This document shows, piece after piece, positions 1-12,624 of a DNA stretch of 64,000 nucleotides. The position numbers and the translations under genes were made by a program. Source of the DNA: Staphylotrichum longicolle (lineage: Eukaryota; Ascomycota; Sordariomycetes; Sordariales; Chaetomiaceae). The stretch covers positions 1,922,001 to 1,986,000 of the forward strand of contig JAHCVI010000002.1 of NCBI GenBank assembly GCA_019096155.1. Direction: 5' to 3'. The notes under the pieces were generated by a model, which worked only from the letters and a program-made list of their open reading frames with translations, searched no databases and was not told where the DNA came from. The number at the start of each line of letters is the position of its first letter. The first letter of the stretch is position 1.

Positions 1-1944
1 AACGGACTGGCAGTCGGCTCGTCCAACACGGCCAGCTCCTCCGGAGAAAGAAACTTGGGGAGCAGCATGGCCCGGATCGGGATCAACAGGAAGATGAAGA
101 CGGGAAACCCGACCGCGGCGACCGTCTGGGTGATGGCAAAGGTGGCGCCGAAGCCGACCAGCTCGACGAGGACAAACAGCCACACGGCCCTGCGGCGCAC
201 GCCCTCGGCCCTGCTCGTGCGGAGCGGGTGGCCGGCGGGCGTCAGCGCCTGGTCGCGGAAGAGGAACAGCAGCTTGGCCGTGATGCCGTTGGCCTCGAGC
301 GCCTGGAAGCCCATGATGAAGAACAGACCGGCGAGCACGCCCTGCGGGATGAGATGCAGGACGGTGAGCAAGGGGCCCGTCATGGCGACGAGGGTCAGCA
401 GGCCCTGGGCGAGGTTTGAGACCCGCTGCTCGACGACGTAGGCGGCGCGGAACTCGAAGCGCTTCTTGCCGTCCGAGTCGCCCGAGTCGGAGTGGACGAC
501 CTCGGTGACGCAGAGTGATTCGGTGTGGAAGGGGGCTTGGGGGATGAGGCCGTTGGGGAAGGGCAAGCCGAGGAGGCCGGCGACGCCCGTGGTGAGGCCG
601 AGGAGGAAGAGATCCCAGTGGAAGCCCGCGGGCTTTTTGAGGGGGAACTCGGTGCCTTGCGCGATCAGGGAGGACACTGCGGATGGCTTAGGAACACAAG
701 GCCAACGACAAAGGGCGAAGTGGAGGGAGACTCACCATTGTGGTCGAACCAGAAAAGAATGGTCAACAAGAGGGCAAAGGGAATGGCGACGAAGATGTCG
801 CCCACCGGGATATCCCAGAAGTGGACGAACCAGCCCCTCTCGGCGGTTGGCATAAAGGCTACTCCCGTCGGCAGAGTCTCGAGCGAGATGTGTTTCATCT
901 TGCCCATATGGACAAAGCCCGTAAAGAAGACGACAGTCAGGGGCGTGCCATAGTCCTTGAGGAAGACTCGCACGGGGTGCCTAAAGAGGCTGCTCTGACC
1001 TAGCTCGCCGCAGATGTAGGCAATGGCAAAGACCAGTAGAGCCACAACCATGGAAAGATAAAAGGGTTCGTCGTCACCCAAAGCCTCGAGGATTTGGATG
1101 CCCTTTTGCAGATAGATAAAGGCGACGTAGAAGCCAAATATGTCGCAGGGGAAGCGGGTCACGTAGCGCAGCCAGTTGCACGAGTTGGTGACAGCCAGGA
1201 TCCAATGGAAGATGAGAGACCATCTGGTCGCGAGTCAGTATCCAATCTCGTCCCCCCCCCAACACCAACGAATTGCGAAGGCAGTGACTTACATGCCAAT
1301 CCAGCACATGAAGGCGAGATAGTTGGTGCCCGTGGGCATCATGATGTCGTACACGGTGCTTCCCCTCGTCAGCCCGAACCGTCTCGAGTGAAGGAAAAGG
1401 GAGGATAGAACATGATGAAGAAACGTACTAGTTAAACACGGTAATCGGCCCCGTGACGCCGACGATGACCAACGGCTGGCAGGCCAGCACAGAGAACACG
1501 ACGGCGCCCAGCACCGACGCAAGCAGCACCTCGTTGACTCCGTACTCCATGCCCGTCTTGTTGAACATGTCGAGCGAGAAGGCCAGCGCGGGCAATATGC
1601 TGTATCGAAAATCAGTTAGTGCTCGCCCACCCTCATGGGCCAAACCATCACGGGCAGAAGAGGGCCTAAGCAAGAACTGACTTGGCAAAGAACATGTACA
1701 CCGTCGCGGGGACAACCCGGTAGTTCCAGGCGTCGGTCCAGTCGCTGAGATAGTATGGCGCCCTCTTGCGGATGTCGTTCACCATGCCCCGGAAGAGATG
1801 GATCTTCCACCAGGGCTCGCGCTTGTTGTGATTCCGGGTCCGTTCCGGCGCTCCGTCATGCCTGGTTTCGGCTCCAGCGCCGACTCCGGGGCCGGGCCCG
1901 GGGCCGGGCCCGGGGCTGGTGGATTTTTCTGCTGTGGATGCCAT
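1..1944 (-). CDS. bor1: BOR1-type borate/bicarbonate anion transporter (3' end cut by window edge)
   Basis: Plasma-membrane anion exchanger of the HCO3- transporter (SLC4/BOR1) family, which in fungi exports borate. Exons read 1944-1682, 1599-1429, 1358-1293, 1223-736 and 676-1; every junction keeps frame and restores family sequence (FFANILPALAFSLDMFNKTG; DHNVSSLIAQGTEFPLKKPA). Many hydrophobic helices are visible, including GAVVFSVLACQPLVIVGVTG and the long helices of exon 4. The ATG at 1944 (MASTAEKS) is chosen; an in-frame upstream ATG near 2097 would add a low-complexity, Arg/Glu-rich leader and looks like 5' UTR. The N-terminus carries a Gly-Pro repeat. The reading frame is still open at base 1, so the C-terminal tail lies outside. 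Family assignment is secure; borate as the substrate is inferred from family knowledge. Confidence 0.93.
1888..1917. repeat. GC-only palindromic repeat (Gly-Pro codons of bor1)
   Basis: Three near-perfect copies of a G4CCGGGCCC-type unit make a 30-bp run of only G and C, within 60 bases of the bor1 start codon. On the coding strand it encodes alternating Gly and Pro. The unit is self-complementary, so it could fold into a strong hairpin in the mRNA. Confidence 0.8.
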
Positions 1945-2995
1945 TGTGGCTGGTTGCGTCTTCCTTGGGGCTGTGCAAGTCGGAATGGGTGTGAGAGAGG
2001 CCGGAAATACTGCAGTAAAAGGGTGAATTGCGATGAGACGGGGAGAAGACGAGCAGCACCTCTCCTCCTCTCTCTCTCTCTTCTCTGTGGTGCTCAAGCA
2101 ATCGGTGAGTGCAGGATATTACAAGACTATGGGTCTCATCATCAATCTCCCCGCTCAATTCGACCCGATCAAAAGTTGAAATGCAAATGTGGCGGCAACC
2201 CTTCGTCGGCGTTTACAACAACTATCAGGGTTTCGTGGATTGGGATGGAAGGAGCTAAAAACCAGTTGTGTAAAATGACGGATCTCGGTTTTCCATCGCC
2301 AGACTCGAGATGGAAGCGGCAAACGAACACTGGGACAGCTAGGGACCCACAGCACTCCGAAATGGCGGCATGGCGCTAACAAAACCCCCGGAAATCTTGC
2401 CTGCCGTGGCTGCCACCAGGAAAGTCCAGATGTGCAGATCCGGTGCCGGTTTTCCGATCGAAACGAAAACGGGGTCTTGGGAGGTGACGGTCAAGTGTAT
2501 GTAAACAAAACCGGTCGGGGTTAGACAAGCGGGGGCATACCGAATCAACCACCATCAGCTGGAGAGAACACTGCTATGGCACTGATACCTGAATTTGTAC
2601 ACTACATACATGACAAATGAAATCCCAACGTGAGCAATATCGTACATCACACACCCTCTTCCTCCTTCTCTTCCTCGAGGGCACTTTGTCTATCCACACT
2701 CATAGCTCCCCCAGCGAGGCCATCGCTTGCTCCCAGAGAGGAAAACCCGGAAAGGCCATGGAAGAGAAGGGAATCGGGACGCAATGAAACAACCAAAAAA
2801 AACCATCTTTCTCTAACAGCTTGCTCTTTCCTTCTCCCTTCCTGTTGCATGCGCCAGACCTATTGATACAAACATGCGTGACGAGTTGAGTAGTGTAAGA
2901 TAAGAAGCGCGTCTCTCTCCTCCTCTTCCCTGACAGGCTGGCTTGTCCTCTCGCCCCCCTCCCAAACTGAGATTCATCCTCCTCGCTCCCCTGCC
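1945..2995. other. Intergenic: bor1 upstream region and m-AAA protease 3' flank
   Basis: About 1 kb without a supportable gene. It holds the upstream region of bor1 (pyrimidine-rich tract near 2060-2090) and the 3' flank of the m-AAA protease gene. Short ORFs on both strands here show no family resemblance. Confidence 0.7.
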
Positions 2996-5144
2996 TCACC
3001 TCTCACCATCGACCGGCTTCTCCGGCTTTTCGAAGAGCGCAGGCTGGGACTCGTTGGGCGAGTCGGTGTTCTCGGTCGGGATAGGCGGCGGCGCGTCCTT
3101 GCCGGCGCGGCCGTCAAAAAACTTGCTGAACTCCTCCTTCTCGGGCCACTCGCGAGGGCCGAGCAGGCGGACCATGTCGTCGCGCGTCAGCACCTCCTTG
3201 CGCAGCAGCTCCTCGGCGACGATACCGATCTCCTTCTTCTTGGCCAGCAGCATGTCCTTGCACTGCTTATACGCCTGGTCGACGATGCGCCGCACCTCGG
3301 CGTCGATGGCCTGCGCCGTCGACTCGGCGAACGGCTTGTGCAGCTGGTTCTGGTCGTTCTCAAAGTGCAGCGGCCCCAGCTTCTCCGACATGCCCCACTG
3401 CGTCACCATGGTCGTGGCCATGCGCGTCACCTTCTTGAAGTCGTCGCTCGCGCCCGTCGTCACCGTCGGGAAGTGGAGCTCTTCCGAGACGCGCCCACCC
3501 AGCGTCATGGCCATGCGGTCCATGAGCTGGTTAGTCGTCATCAGGTACGCGTCGCCCGAGGGAAGGTACTGCGCGTACCCGAGCGCGCCCTGCCCGCGAG
3601 GGATGATGGACACCTTGAGCAGCGGGTCGGCCCACCGGAAGAACCAGCCGCAGATGGCGTGGCCGGCCTCGTGGTAGGCGACTGTCCGCTTCTCCTCGGG
3701 GCTGAGAACCAGGGACTTGCGCTCGAGACCGCCGATGACACGCTCGATGGCCTGCTCGAAATGGATCATTGCGACACTGGGCGCGTTTGCCCTAGCAGCT
3801 GCAAGTTGTCAGTTTTTTTTCCTTCTTCTTTGTGGTTCACGTCACGGAGCAAAGCGAAATCGTGGACATACCAACAAGCGCAGCTTCGTTGACGGCATTG
3901 GCAATGTCGGCGCCGGCGAAGCCTGGAGTCAGAGCAGCGAGACGTCCCGTAAGGTACTCGATATCCTCCTTGGTCAGGATCTTTTGCAGGTGCACCTTGA
4001 AAATCTCCTGCCGGCCTTTCATGGTCGGCCTGTCGATGTGGATGTGCCTGTCGAACCGGCCGGGACGCATCAGGGCCTTGTCGAGAACGTCGGGCCTGTT
4101 GGTGCCGGCAAGAACCACGACCTGCTCCGAGGTGTTGAAGCCGTCCATCTCCGTAAGAATTTGGTTCAGCGTCGCCTCCCGCTCGTCGTTGCCGCCACTT
4201 CGGAAGCCGCCGCCCTCAGAACGAGACCTGCCGATGGCGTCGATCTCGTCAATAAAGATGATGCAGGGAGCGTTCTTACGCGCCGTGGCAAAGAGATCCC
4301 TGACACGCGACGCGCCGACACCCACAAACATCTCGACGAACTCGGAGCCGCTGACGCTGTAAAAGGGAACCTGCGACTCGCCAGCCGTCGCCTTGGCGAG
4401 CAGCGTCTTACCGGTACCGGGAGGACCAGACAGGATGGCACCGCGGGGGATCTTGGCGCCTAACCTCTGGAAGCGCTCCGGCGTCCGCAAGAAGCTGACG
4501 AACTCCATGATCTCGGTCTTGGCCTCGTCCATGCCCGCCACATCGGCGAACTTGACCTTGACAGCCGAGTCGTGGTTGAACATCTTGGCCTTGCTCTTGC
4601 CAAAGCCAAACATGCCGCTCGAGCCGCTGTTCATACCGCCGGCCTTGCGCGATACCCAGACGAGCAGACCGACAAGGAGAATCGTGGGACCAAACGCCAT
4701 CAAGAGGCCTGTCGCCATGCCCTCGCGGACGTAGCTAACGGGAATCCTCTCCGCGGCCGGGATGCCAAGCTCCTTCTGGGCCTCGTCTAACCTCCTCTCA
4801 AAGGCGTCGATGGAGCCGATGGAGAAGTAGTAGACAAAATTGGGGTTCGCGGCCTGGGAATCCGGGTACATGTTCCGAACCGCATCGCGGTTGAGCTCGA
4901 CCCGCACAGTGTTGCCCGAGACAGTGAGCTTCTCGACCAGGCCCCTGTCTAGGAAGTTCTTGCGCAGCTCCTGCCAGGTGATTTCGCGAGATGTCTCGGA
5001 GGGGAACAGCATCGAGTAGAAGGGGTACAGCAGAGCGGCGCTAATGGCCCACGTCACCATATCCGAGCTGTCAAAGCGGCGCGGCGGTGGCGGGCCGCCT
5101 TTTTGCTTGTTCTGTTGTTGTTGCCCTTGCTGCTGCTGTTGTCG

Positions 5145-5175
<31 letters not shown>

Positions 5176-5780
5176 TTCCCCTCGCCACCCTGCTGTTGTT
5201 GAGTCGGGTTGGGGTCTTGCTGTTGTCCCTGGCCAGGCTTGTTCGAGGTGAAGTTTGGTGTCTGTCCTTTCTGCTGCTCCGGAGTGGCGGATAGTTCTTG
5301 AGCCATCTTGAAAGCTATCCGCGGAATCTTCAGGGCATCCTTCATGCTGAGCGGGCTGCCGTCCAGCCTGGCACGCATGATATCCCTGAGCTCCTGCGGC
5401 ACCCCAATCTCCTTCACTTCCTTGAAAACCTGGTCCAACTCGGCCCGTTGTTGCTTGGAGGGGAGAGCGCCCAAGAAGGATTCGAGCTGTGCGTACTCGT
5501 CGTCGGTCAGGCGGACCCATCCTGGAGGCGGCTCGCGTCGCTTGGGGGCCTGAGCCTGGTTTGTATCCGCCGCATCATCCTGTTTCTTTGGCGCCCCGGC
5601 TTGCTTCTCATGCTCGTCCTCGGGTTTCGGCGAGTTGGTCGAGTTGAATCTGGGGCGGAGGAGTGCGGCAGCGGCGGGCGCAGTCTGGGGGAGGAGGTTG
5701 ACTCGGTATGCGGGCCTCGTTAATGGCCTCAATGACAGCCTTGAGCAGCGCGCCAGCTGGCGTGCTGATGTGCGGAACAT
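2996..5780 (-). CDS. yta12: Mitochondrial m-AAA protease subunit (Yta12/Afg3/MAP-1 type)
   Basis: ATP-dependent metalloprotease of the mitochondrial inner membrane, active on the matrix side. It removes misfolded membrane proteins and in yeast matures MrpL32. Exons 5780-3872 and 3798-2996 give 903 aa. In order: Arg-rich presequence (MFRTSARQLARCSRLS), Gln-rich linker, FtsH-extracellular-type domain, a transmembrane helix (LLMAFGPTILLVGLLVWVS), AAA module with Walker A GPPGTGKT (452-459) and Walker B IIFIDEID (507-514), the second region of homology (RPGRFDRHI), and the zinc site HEAGH (679-683). The acidic C-tail ends PVDGER. The ATG at 5780 is chosen because it starts the presequence; the frame is open further upstream. 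In Neurospora this enzyme is called MAP-1. The two transmembrane segments and Yta12-like motifs favour m-AAA over i-AAA. Confidence 0.96.
5104..5200 (-). repeat. CAG/CAA tract encoding poly-Gln in the m-AAA protease
   Basis: Interrupted CTG/TTG repeats on the plus strand encode a run of about 20 Gln broken by single Arg and Gly, followed by a shorter Gln run. The tract lies in the matrix-side linker between the presequence region and the first transmembrane helix, outside conserved domains. Confidence 0.9.
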
Positions 5781-6755
5781 GGTCGCGATGGTGGGAGAGA
5801 GGAGTGGGAGGATTTGGAGGTGGTTAGGTGACGTGAGGCTGGCAAGCCAAGGTATGGGTAGAGATTGCGGGTCTTCGTCGAAGTGCGTCGAACGGGGTCC
5901 GCTCCCAGTTTCCAACTTGAAAGTCTCCGAGACACGGCGCCCAAATAGTCCTTTTTTTCCCTTCTTTCCCTTCTTAGCCCGCTCAATCTTCCTTGGGCTC
6001 GTTGCCCTGCTGCCGCTCGCCCTGGCGATGCTTCTGTCGCGGCCAGAAGTGACAATGTCGACCTTTGGAGATGTGTGTCTTGCCACTTCCTCCGACACGG
6101 CCGAGTCGGAAAATCCAGGCCTTGCAGCAGCTCATTGGATGACGCCCTGCATGCCGCGGGCTCTCCACCAGCCTCTCGATCAGCTTAACCCGAAGCAGCT
6201 AAGCCTGGAATCACGTGCCGGCTTTTCACCACTGCCATGTCGCTGACTAAGATCGGCGTCGGGGCATGCATTGCGCCGCAGACACAGCTAGAGCCAAGTC
6301 AAGGAGGCAGCTTCCTTGGGGGATAGCAGCTCTTCGAGCAAGTTGGTGCTGAGGTAAGGGAGCTTAAAACTCATTGGCAAGATGTCTCTTTAGTTTACCA
6401 GTCCTCGCAAATCCATTCCTATCCACCATTATCGGACAATGAAGAGTATAGTACAGAATCCACAAAGTCAAAATCTAGAAATGCATGAGAAGAGATTATG
6501 AAACATCACAAACAACCCCAAGGACGTATGCCTAGAAACTAACCCACAATACCAGAATGGACAGAGGAAAAATCACCCGCCAATCTCACTCCTCAGAAGA
6601 GATTCGGCCCAGATAAAGTCCACCAAGGAAACGAACAAGAAGTCAAGAAATAGCACCAGCGCCCCGCTGTGATCCAAATAGCAAACCCCCTCTTACACAC
6701 CATGCTGGCGAACCGAATCGCCACTCCATCGGCCACGCTCCCCTTTCCACCTAGG
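5781..6755. other. Intergenic: m-AAA protease promoter and Zn2Cys6 gene 3' flank
   Basis: About 975 bp. The stretch upstream of 5780 is open in the protease frame to about 6098 but is Lys/Arg-rich low complexity and is read as 5' UTR/promoter. The AT-richer stretch 6360-6600 is the likely 3' UTR region of the transcription-factor gene. No gene is seen. Confidence 0.7.
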
Positions 6756-9700
6756 TCACCTCCCGTGAGCATTCTGCATATCAAGCCCCCCTTGGCCTCC
6801 GCCCCCGCCATCCATGTTCCCGAAATTACCATTTTCGACACTGGGATAGGCTCCGCCGCTCATCTCAGCCCAGTTCCAGTCCAGAGTCATTGGCAAACTA
6901 AACAGATCCTGCGGGAGCATCGGCTGCTGATATCCGGCCCCAGACAGTGGTGGGCTCCCCAACCCGCCGGGCGCCATTCCCGGCGTGTTCATGGCGCCCA
7001 TGGCGCCGAATGCCGCCATGTCTGCGTACGTGTTGTAATCCGAGCTGTCTGGCGTGAAATCGTTGTGCCAACCGGTTGGAGCAAGGCCCGGCGATGGGGA
7101 CTGGCTCATCGTGCCCGTCATCGGGCTATAGCTGTTGCCGTTTTGTGGCGACCTACGGTCGTTGGCTGGCGGAGAGAGATGTCGCTGGTTGTTTGCCGCG
7201 ATGCTTCCACTCGCTTGCGGCGTGGCAGAGCTCGACGTCGTCGGTCGTGATGTCGGTGGAACCGGGTTCGGGTTGAAAGAGGGGGACTCGCCCGTGGTGG
7301 TATTGTTGGAGTTGGCTGTGGACTTGGCCAAAGGCTGATCCTGGTTCTTCCGCTTCCGTCGTGATGCGTGGTCCTTCTCCGCCTTCTCAATCACGACCTT
7401 GGCGATCCGGTCAAACTCGGAGCATACACCAAGCATGCGGTGGACGCCGCCCGTTTCCGCCTCGTGGCCAAGCATCGAGAGGAAGTTGACGACCACGTTC
7501 AGCAGCTTTGTGTCGGAACGTGCCCTTGGGTCGAGGGGGTTCTGCAAGATATGTCCAAACAATGTCACGAGCGCGCAGACTGGGAAATACAACACCATCC
7601 TGCAACGAGTTAGAGACGCACATCGGCCATCGCAAGAGCCAGGGCTAGCTTACCAGACACAAGAAAAATCGCCCTGGGGGATGTATTTTAGCAGGGATAT
7701 CGATGCTCTGGCCGCGGACGTGCAGAGCGCGGCCGAAGAGAAGATGCGCGGATTCAGTGGCCTTGCGTTGAGGCCCTGGATGGCATAGTCAGAGAGACGG
7801 CTGGTCCAGTAGCCATGGTGGATCGACATGCGGTGAATCGTCGTCAGGCAGTTGTAGTAGTTGAAATGCAACATGACAATGTGCAGAATCAGGGGGGTAT
7901 GAGACGCCTTGATCTCGTGTTCTGGCCGGAAATCGATGGGGATGCGGTCCTTCCAATCCTCCAGCTCCTTGTCGAGCTCCCCTATGGTGTTCAGTAGCTC
8001 GCCGTCCGACTGCTTGGTCGCCTTGGTAGAGTAGAGCTTCTTATACACCTTGCTTTCAACGATGGCAAGTTCGCACATGACCCTGAAGAGGTTCATCTTG
8101 CCTTTCCCGTCAGCCAACGGAATGTTGCCAATACCGTCTGCAGGATCAGCGTCGGGAAGTTCCACGTTCATGTCATCGTCGTCCTGTGCTGGTGGCCGTC
8201 CTGACCTGAGACACAAGTCCTTGTCCAACATGTACGCAATCCAAAACACCCTCTTGCGCTGCTCGATTTCGATGGGGTTAAGATTGAACCCGGTCCCACG
8301 CTTGTGAAGACCAATGGTGTGAGAGAGCCGAATCGCCGTCGCGATGAGTAGGAAAGACGGCTGCGGATTCGGCGTTCCCTGCATGAACAAGGACATGCCC
8401 AGCAGCGCCTGCACGCTGAGCAAGTCAGTGTTGCGCATTGTCAGCTCGGGAAATACCGCCATGGCGTTCTTCATGTAGCCCCACGCCTTGTCGTCCTCCT
8501 CTTGGGGGACCAGGTTGCTCATGACACGCAGGCGGTGCGCGATGGCCAGGGCCACGTTCAAGCTCGCCCACCAACCGGATCCTGTGTACGGGTCGTTCGA
8601 ATACTGCCTCTCCACGAGGTGCATAAAGGTCGGCTGGTGGAAGAGCGGGAACATGCAGTTGAAGTTCTCAAAATAGTCCTTGAGTAGCGACAGCGCCTCG
8701 GGCTTCGGCGGCAGGTCCCTGAAGATAGTCCGGCGGAAGAGGTCCCCAAAAACATCGGGCTTCCAAGCGGTCCATTTGTGATCGTCAATCGAAACATCTG
8801 TGATCATCTGCTGGAACGATGTGTCACCCATCTTCTCGTTCACCCACTGGACGCCTTTGGGGGAGAAAATGGAGAACCCCGAGGATGAGCCTTTGAAGTC
8901 ATTAGCGACGAAACGCTCTGATATTCACGATCTCTAGACTTACCGATGTACCGCGTCTCGCCGTTGTGGTTGGTGACTAGGGAGCACATCATTTCGGAAA
9001 GTTCGGCGACCTCTTCCCGGTCGTCGTCCTGCCCGTCTTTCTCGGGCGTGGCAGACCTCATCTTCTCGCCATCTTTGGCAGGCTCGGGGGACGCCAACGA
9101 GCTGTGAGGTGTCGAGTTGCTACCATCCTGAGCTGACGTTGGTTGTGGCGAGATTGGGTCGGAGGCAGCTTGGGAAGCTTGTCTCGACTGCTGATGCTTC
9201 TCGACGAGTTTCTTTTCCAGAGTTCCAAGATCAGTGGCGCCATTATCATCTTCGCCGAGTAAACCTACGACAACGCGTGTCAGCGGTCGCCTTGCCCAGA
9301 GAACATGGCCACGGGTAGGCAGGCTAGTTGCCCGGAACCCGGGATCTCAACCATACCTGATAACCTCAGCAGGTGTTCCATCCGTCCCAAGCGGTTCTCA
9401 AGCCCCTCGATGTACTTGGCCCTTGCTCAATGTGTAAGTCGATATTCCGGGAGTGGGGGTGTGGATCACTCACCCCTTGGGGGGGTTTCTCTTCTTTTCC
9501 ACCTGCGTAAAGACACATTCGGTCTTGTAATTGGTACAGTGTGTGCAGGCTGGCAGCTTGCCATCGCACTTGATCTTCTTCTTTCTGCACATGTCGCATG
9601 CCTGCAGCGAGTGGGACCAGGTCAGCACCATGTTGCCTGCTTTCCTCCCGGGCGGCATCGAGTTCGACTCACCCTGGCAATCCTCCTCCTCTTCGCCTCG

Positions 9701-9876
9701 TTTGTGTCTTCCAGCAACCCATGGTCCCCAAACATCTGAGCGGCGAGAAGATCGGGCGGAAGTTGCGATATAGGGAGTCCGTGTTCATTGTAACCACCGA
9801 ATATCTGAGGTGGCGGGTTCATGAGAGGCGGTGGTGGGAGGGGCATCTGAAAGCCCGAATGCATGTTGTGGTCCAT
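6756..9876 (-). CDS. Zn2Cys6 (C6) fungal transcription factor with Fungal_trans domain
   Basis: Nuclear DNA-binding activator of the fungal binuclear-zinc class. Exons 9876-9673, 9601-9474, 9421-9357, 9264-8944, 8890-7654 and 7599-6756 join in frame to give 932 aa. Residues 70-97 hold Cys-X2-Cys-X6-Cys-X6-Cys-X2-Cys-X6-Cys, beginning CDMCRKKKIKC, followed by a linker and a short coiled coil (GLENRLGRMEHLLRL) typical of dimerising C6 factors. The middle holds the Fungal_trans (PF04082) region, including FPLFHQPTFMHLVERQ and the SGRPPAQDD segment. The C-terminal third is Pro/Ser/Asn/Gly-rich and ends in an acidic-aromatic stretch resembling an activation domain. The exon 3 acceptor is AAG, weaker than usual. 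I do not recognise the target pathway. A 2.7-kb gap upstream gives it one of the longest promoters in the window. Confidence 0.93.
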
Positions 9877-12624
9877 GGTCGAAAACCGTGTCGTCGGCAG
9901 TGGTATCGATTCGGATCCGGATGGAAATCACACGGCTCGAACGTGGACGGATGACGGAGACGTTGTGCCCTGGCTGATTCAGGGGAGAAAGGGTGCTGAG
10001 GAAAAACACGGGGGTTCTGTTCGTTGAGCTGTGTAGCCGCCGACTGGAGGGATGGATGATGCTATTATTACCGTCCACTCGAGGACGGGATGCGCCGGAA
10101 CAACCGGAATTAGGGGGCTGAGCCGCTCGACAGGAAGTGGTGTATGGCAGAGGATGTCTTGCTATCGCGGGCGCATGCTGGCAGTCCAGACGTCGTCAAG
10201 ATGCCCCACTGCGGTGGTTGCGACTCGGGGCAGATGGGCGTGGGAAAGTCGCTGTGACCCTTGTGTCGCCAGGCCGCTAGGGGTCGTCTTAGTGCGGAGG
10301 CGAGGAAGCCACAACTGGGAAGCGGACGTTGGCGGCAATGTACTTCGTAGGGCTGAAAGACGCCCTGCAGAATCTCGGGATGGCGTTCAAGAGCCGCGGG
10401 GTTCGGCGACGATCGAGCCTAAGTAGGGAATATATCGCTGTCAACCGACAAGGAACCTGGAAGGTGTTGGAGTGAAAGAAAGAAAATGTGGGTGAAGGGT
10501 GCAGTTGTGAGGCAATCTGAAGTGCCAGTGCTCAACGCGTAACATGGCGGGGCCACGGCCTAATCCAGCAGTCGAGGCTCCCCGGAGATCAAGCCAGACA
10601 GGCATGTGGGGGGGCGGGATAGCGCCGAGCGCACGGACGACACTCAAAATTCAGGGTGCTCCTTTCAGTGTGCTTGGTAAGCCCGGATTTGAAGCAAAGA
10701 AACAAAAGGTGTCGACCAAATGCAGGAGCTGGACTCGGGTCTCATCCCCGGACACTTCGATCAGAGGTATAACATACAATTCCGAGGAGTCAAATAACTC
10801 TGCCAGCTCTCATAATCAGATGGTCACGAGCAAAAATAAACATTGCCCGGAGCTGTCCTCAAGACGGCAGCTCAAAGAGGTACCCCAGACACAGAGCGAC
10901 TTTTGCAGGCGTGATCCCGGAACACTGAGAGCAGTGACCACCGAAACCTGACACGCGGTGGCAAGCAGACGCACAGCAAATCAGATGTGGGGTCCGCCGT
11001 GCCCTGACCGGGGCGTCCGGTGTTTGGGAGCGGCCAAGAAGCTCGCAGGGGCACCAGCTCTGCAGCTTTTGCACCATCAGAGACACGAGATAAGTTGCCG
11101 TCATTGCAAAACCCCGTCTCAAGGACTCGGGATGGCCTCATGTCGACATGCAGATGCTGCTGCTGAGTTGCTTGGCTCGAGCTCCTTTGGCATGCCGAGC
11201 CTCCCCTTGCTCCTTCAACGTGCAACTTCCGGGCGCCATCAGATCGGCTCATCATCATCATCATATGTTCATGCTAACGCCTTCGGACGGCCTTCTCTGA
11301 GGCTTCCACCCGTCGACCTCGCCGCCCCGGGAGCCACATCTCGAATGTCGATCACATCCGCACGTGTTGGGGACCAAAGGCGGTCCCGGGTCGTCATTCA
11401 ACGGTAGACGTGGCAGGGGGGTCGCGCGGGACTGACGTTTGTGAGACAATCTTGAAACGGGGCAAGGGTCGTGTCGGAGGCAACCCACGGCCTGCCCACG
11501 CTCTCCCGCTTGGACGCCATGGCTGGGAATGACAAATTCACAATCCACCAGAGTAGTCCTCGTTTCCAAACTGCGAACCTCTCCTTGGGAACCCAGAGCT
11601 TGGCATTGACATCATTCTGTCTGTTTCTGACCGGAGGGGCTGGTTCCATCATGCCGTAGCCAGCGTCGAACATTGAGGATACACTAGACCCTTCTTCGCG
11701 TTTGCTGCCTGGTGGGCATCCAGCCGTCTTTTGTCTCGCGGACCTCGAATGAGTCCATCTCCGACCAAAGCAGGACTTTGCCTACCGTAACTTGACCCCA
11801 ACCTTGCGTTTCTCTCTACCCGAGTTGACTTGCAGTACATATGTCTCTTTCTCGAATGCGAGATACGCTAGCAGTTGATTGGTCAACCCGCCTCTTGACA
11901 CTTATACATACCCTTCCTTCGGTTGCCGTTAAACACGGGCCCACCAAACACAGCGTCTCTCCCGTTAGCGTCCTTTGCCTTGAAAGGATGGGTTTGAGTC
12001 CTGTCAAGACACATGCTTTTCGAAGTGCTTTCTGTCGGGTATGACGAGGTAAGTAAGCCTTGAACCCCACCGTCAGTCGAACAAGAGTACAGAACTGCGA
12101 GAGAGACCTCGCCCACTTCAGATTACAACAATCAAGGAGAGAGAGTGGCTCATGTGACGAGGTAGAAGAAGTGACGACACGCCGAGGATCAAGAAAAGGT
12201 CTTGAAAGCACTGACTGTAACAGCAATCGTACGCCCATCGAGTATATTCCACACGATGATGGTTTTGTCCTTCAGAAGATATGTACAATGAAGCCCAAAA
12301 TAAACCCCTTTGCGTCCGACATACTCTGTCGGGTTGCAAACAAAAACCGGCAGACAAGGCCCGCCAGCCGCACCAGAAGGATAGCCCAATGTCCTCCAAA
12401 AATGTGGTTTGCCAGCCTGTGCCCGCTTCTACATCTATCGTGCCCCGCGGCTGACAGAGATGGCCGATGTGGTGTGTGTGTGTCCAACAGACAGGCCGAA
12501 GTTTCGTATTTCGAATCGCCCAGGCAGCCCTGTCCTGCCCCGACGCCGTTGTTCCAGACATTATTTGAATAAGTGATGCAGCATGTACAATGTGATTACC
12601 GAGGCCCCATCCCGTACCACTTCC
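9877..12624. other. Long intergenic region upstream of the Zn2Cys6 gene
   Basis: About 2.75 kb with only short ORFs lacking family resemblance, codon bias or consistent splice structure. It should hold the promoter and 5' UTR of the Zn2Cys6 gene at its left end and the 3' flank of the membrane-protein gene at its right end. A small ATC repeat sits at about 11250-11265. No tRNA or transposon remnant was recognised. Confidence 0.65.

Noticed and set aside
3338..4463. Plus-strand ORFs opposite the m-AAA protease
   Set aside because: Antisense shadows of the AAA and peptidase domains.
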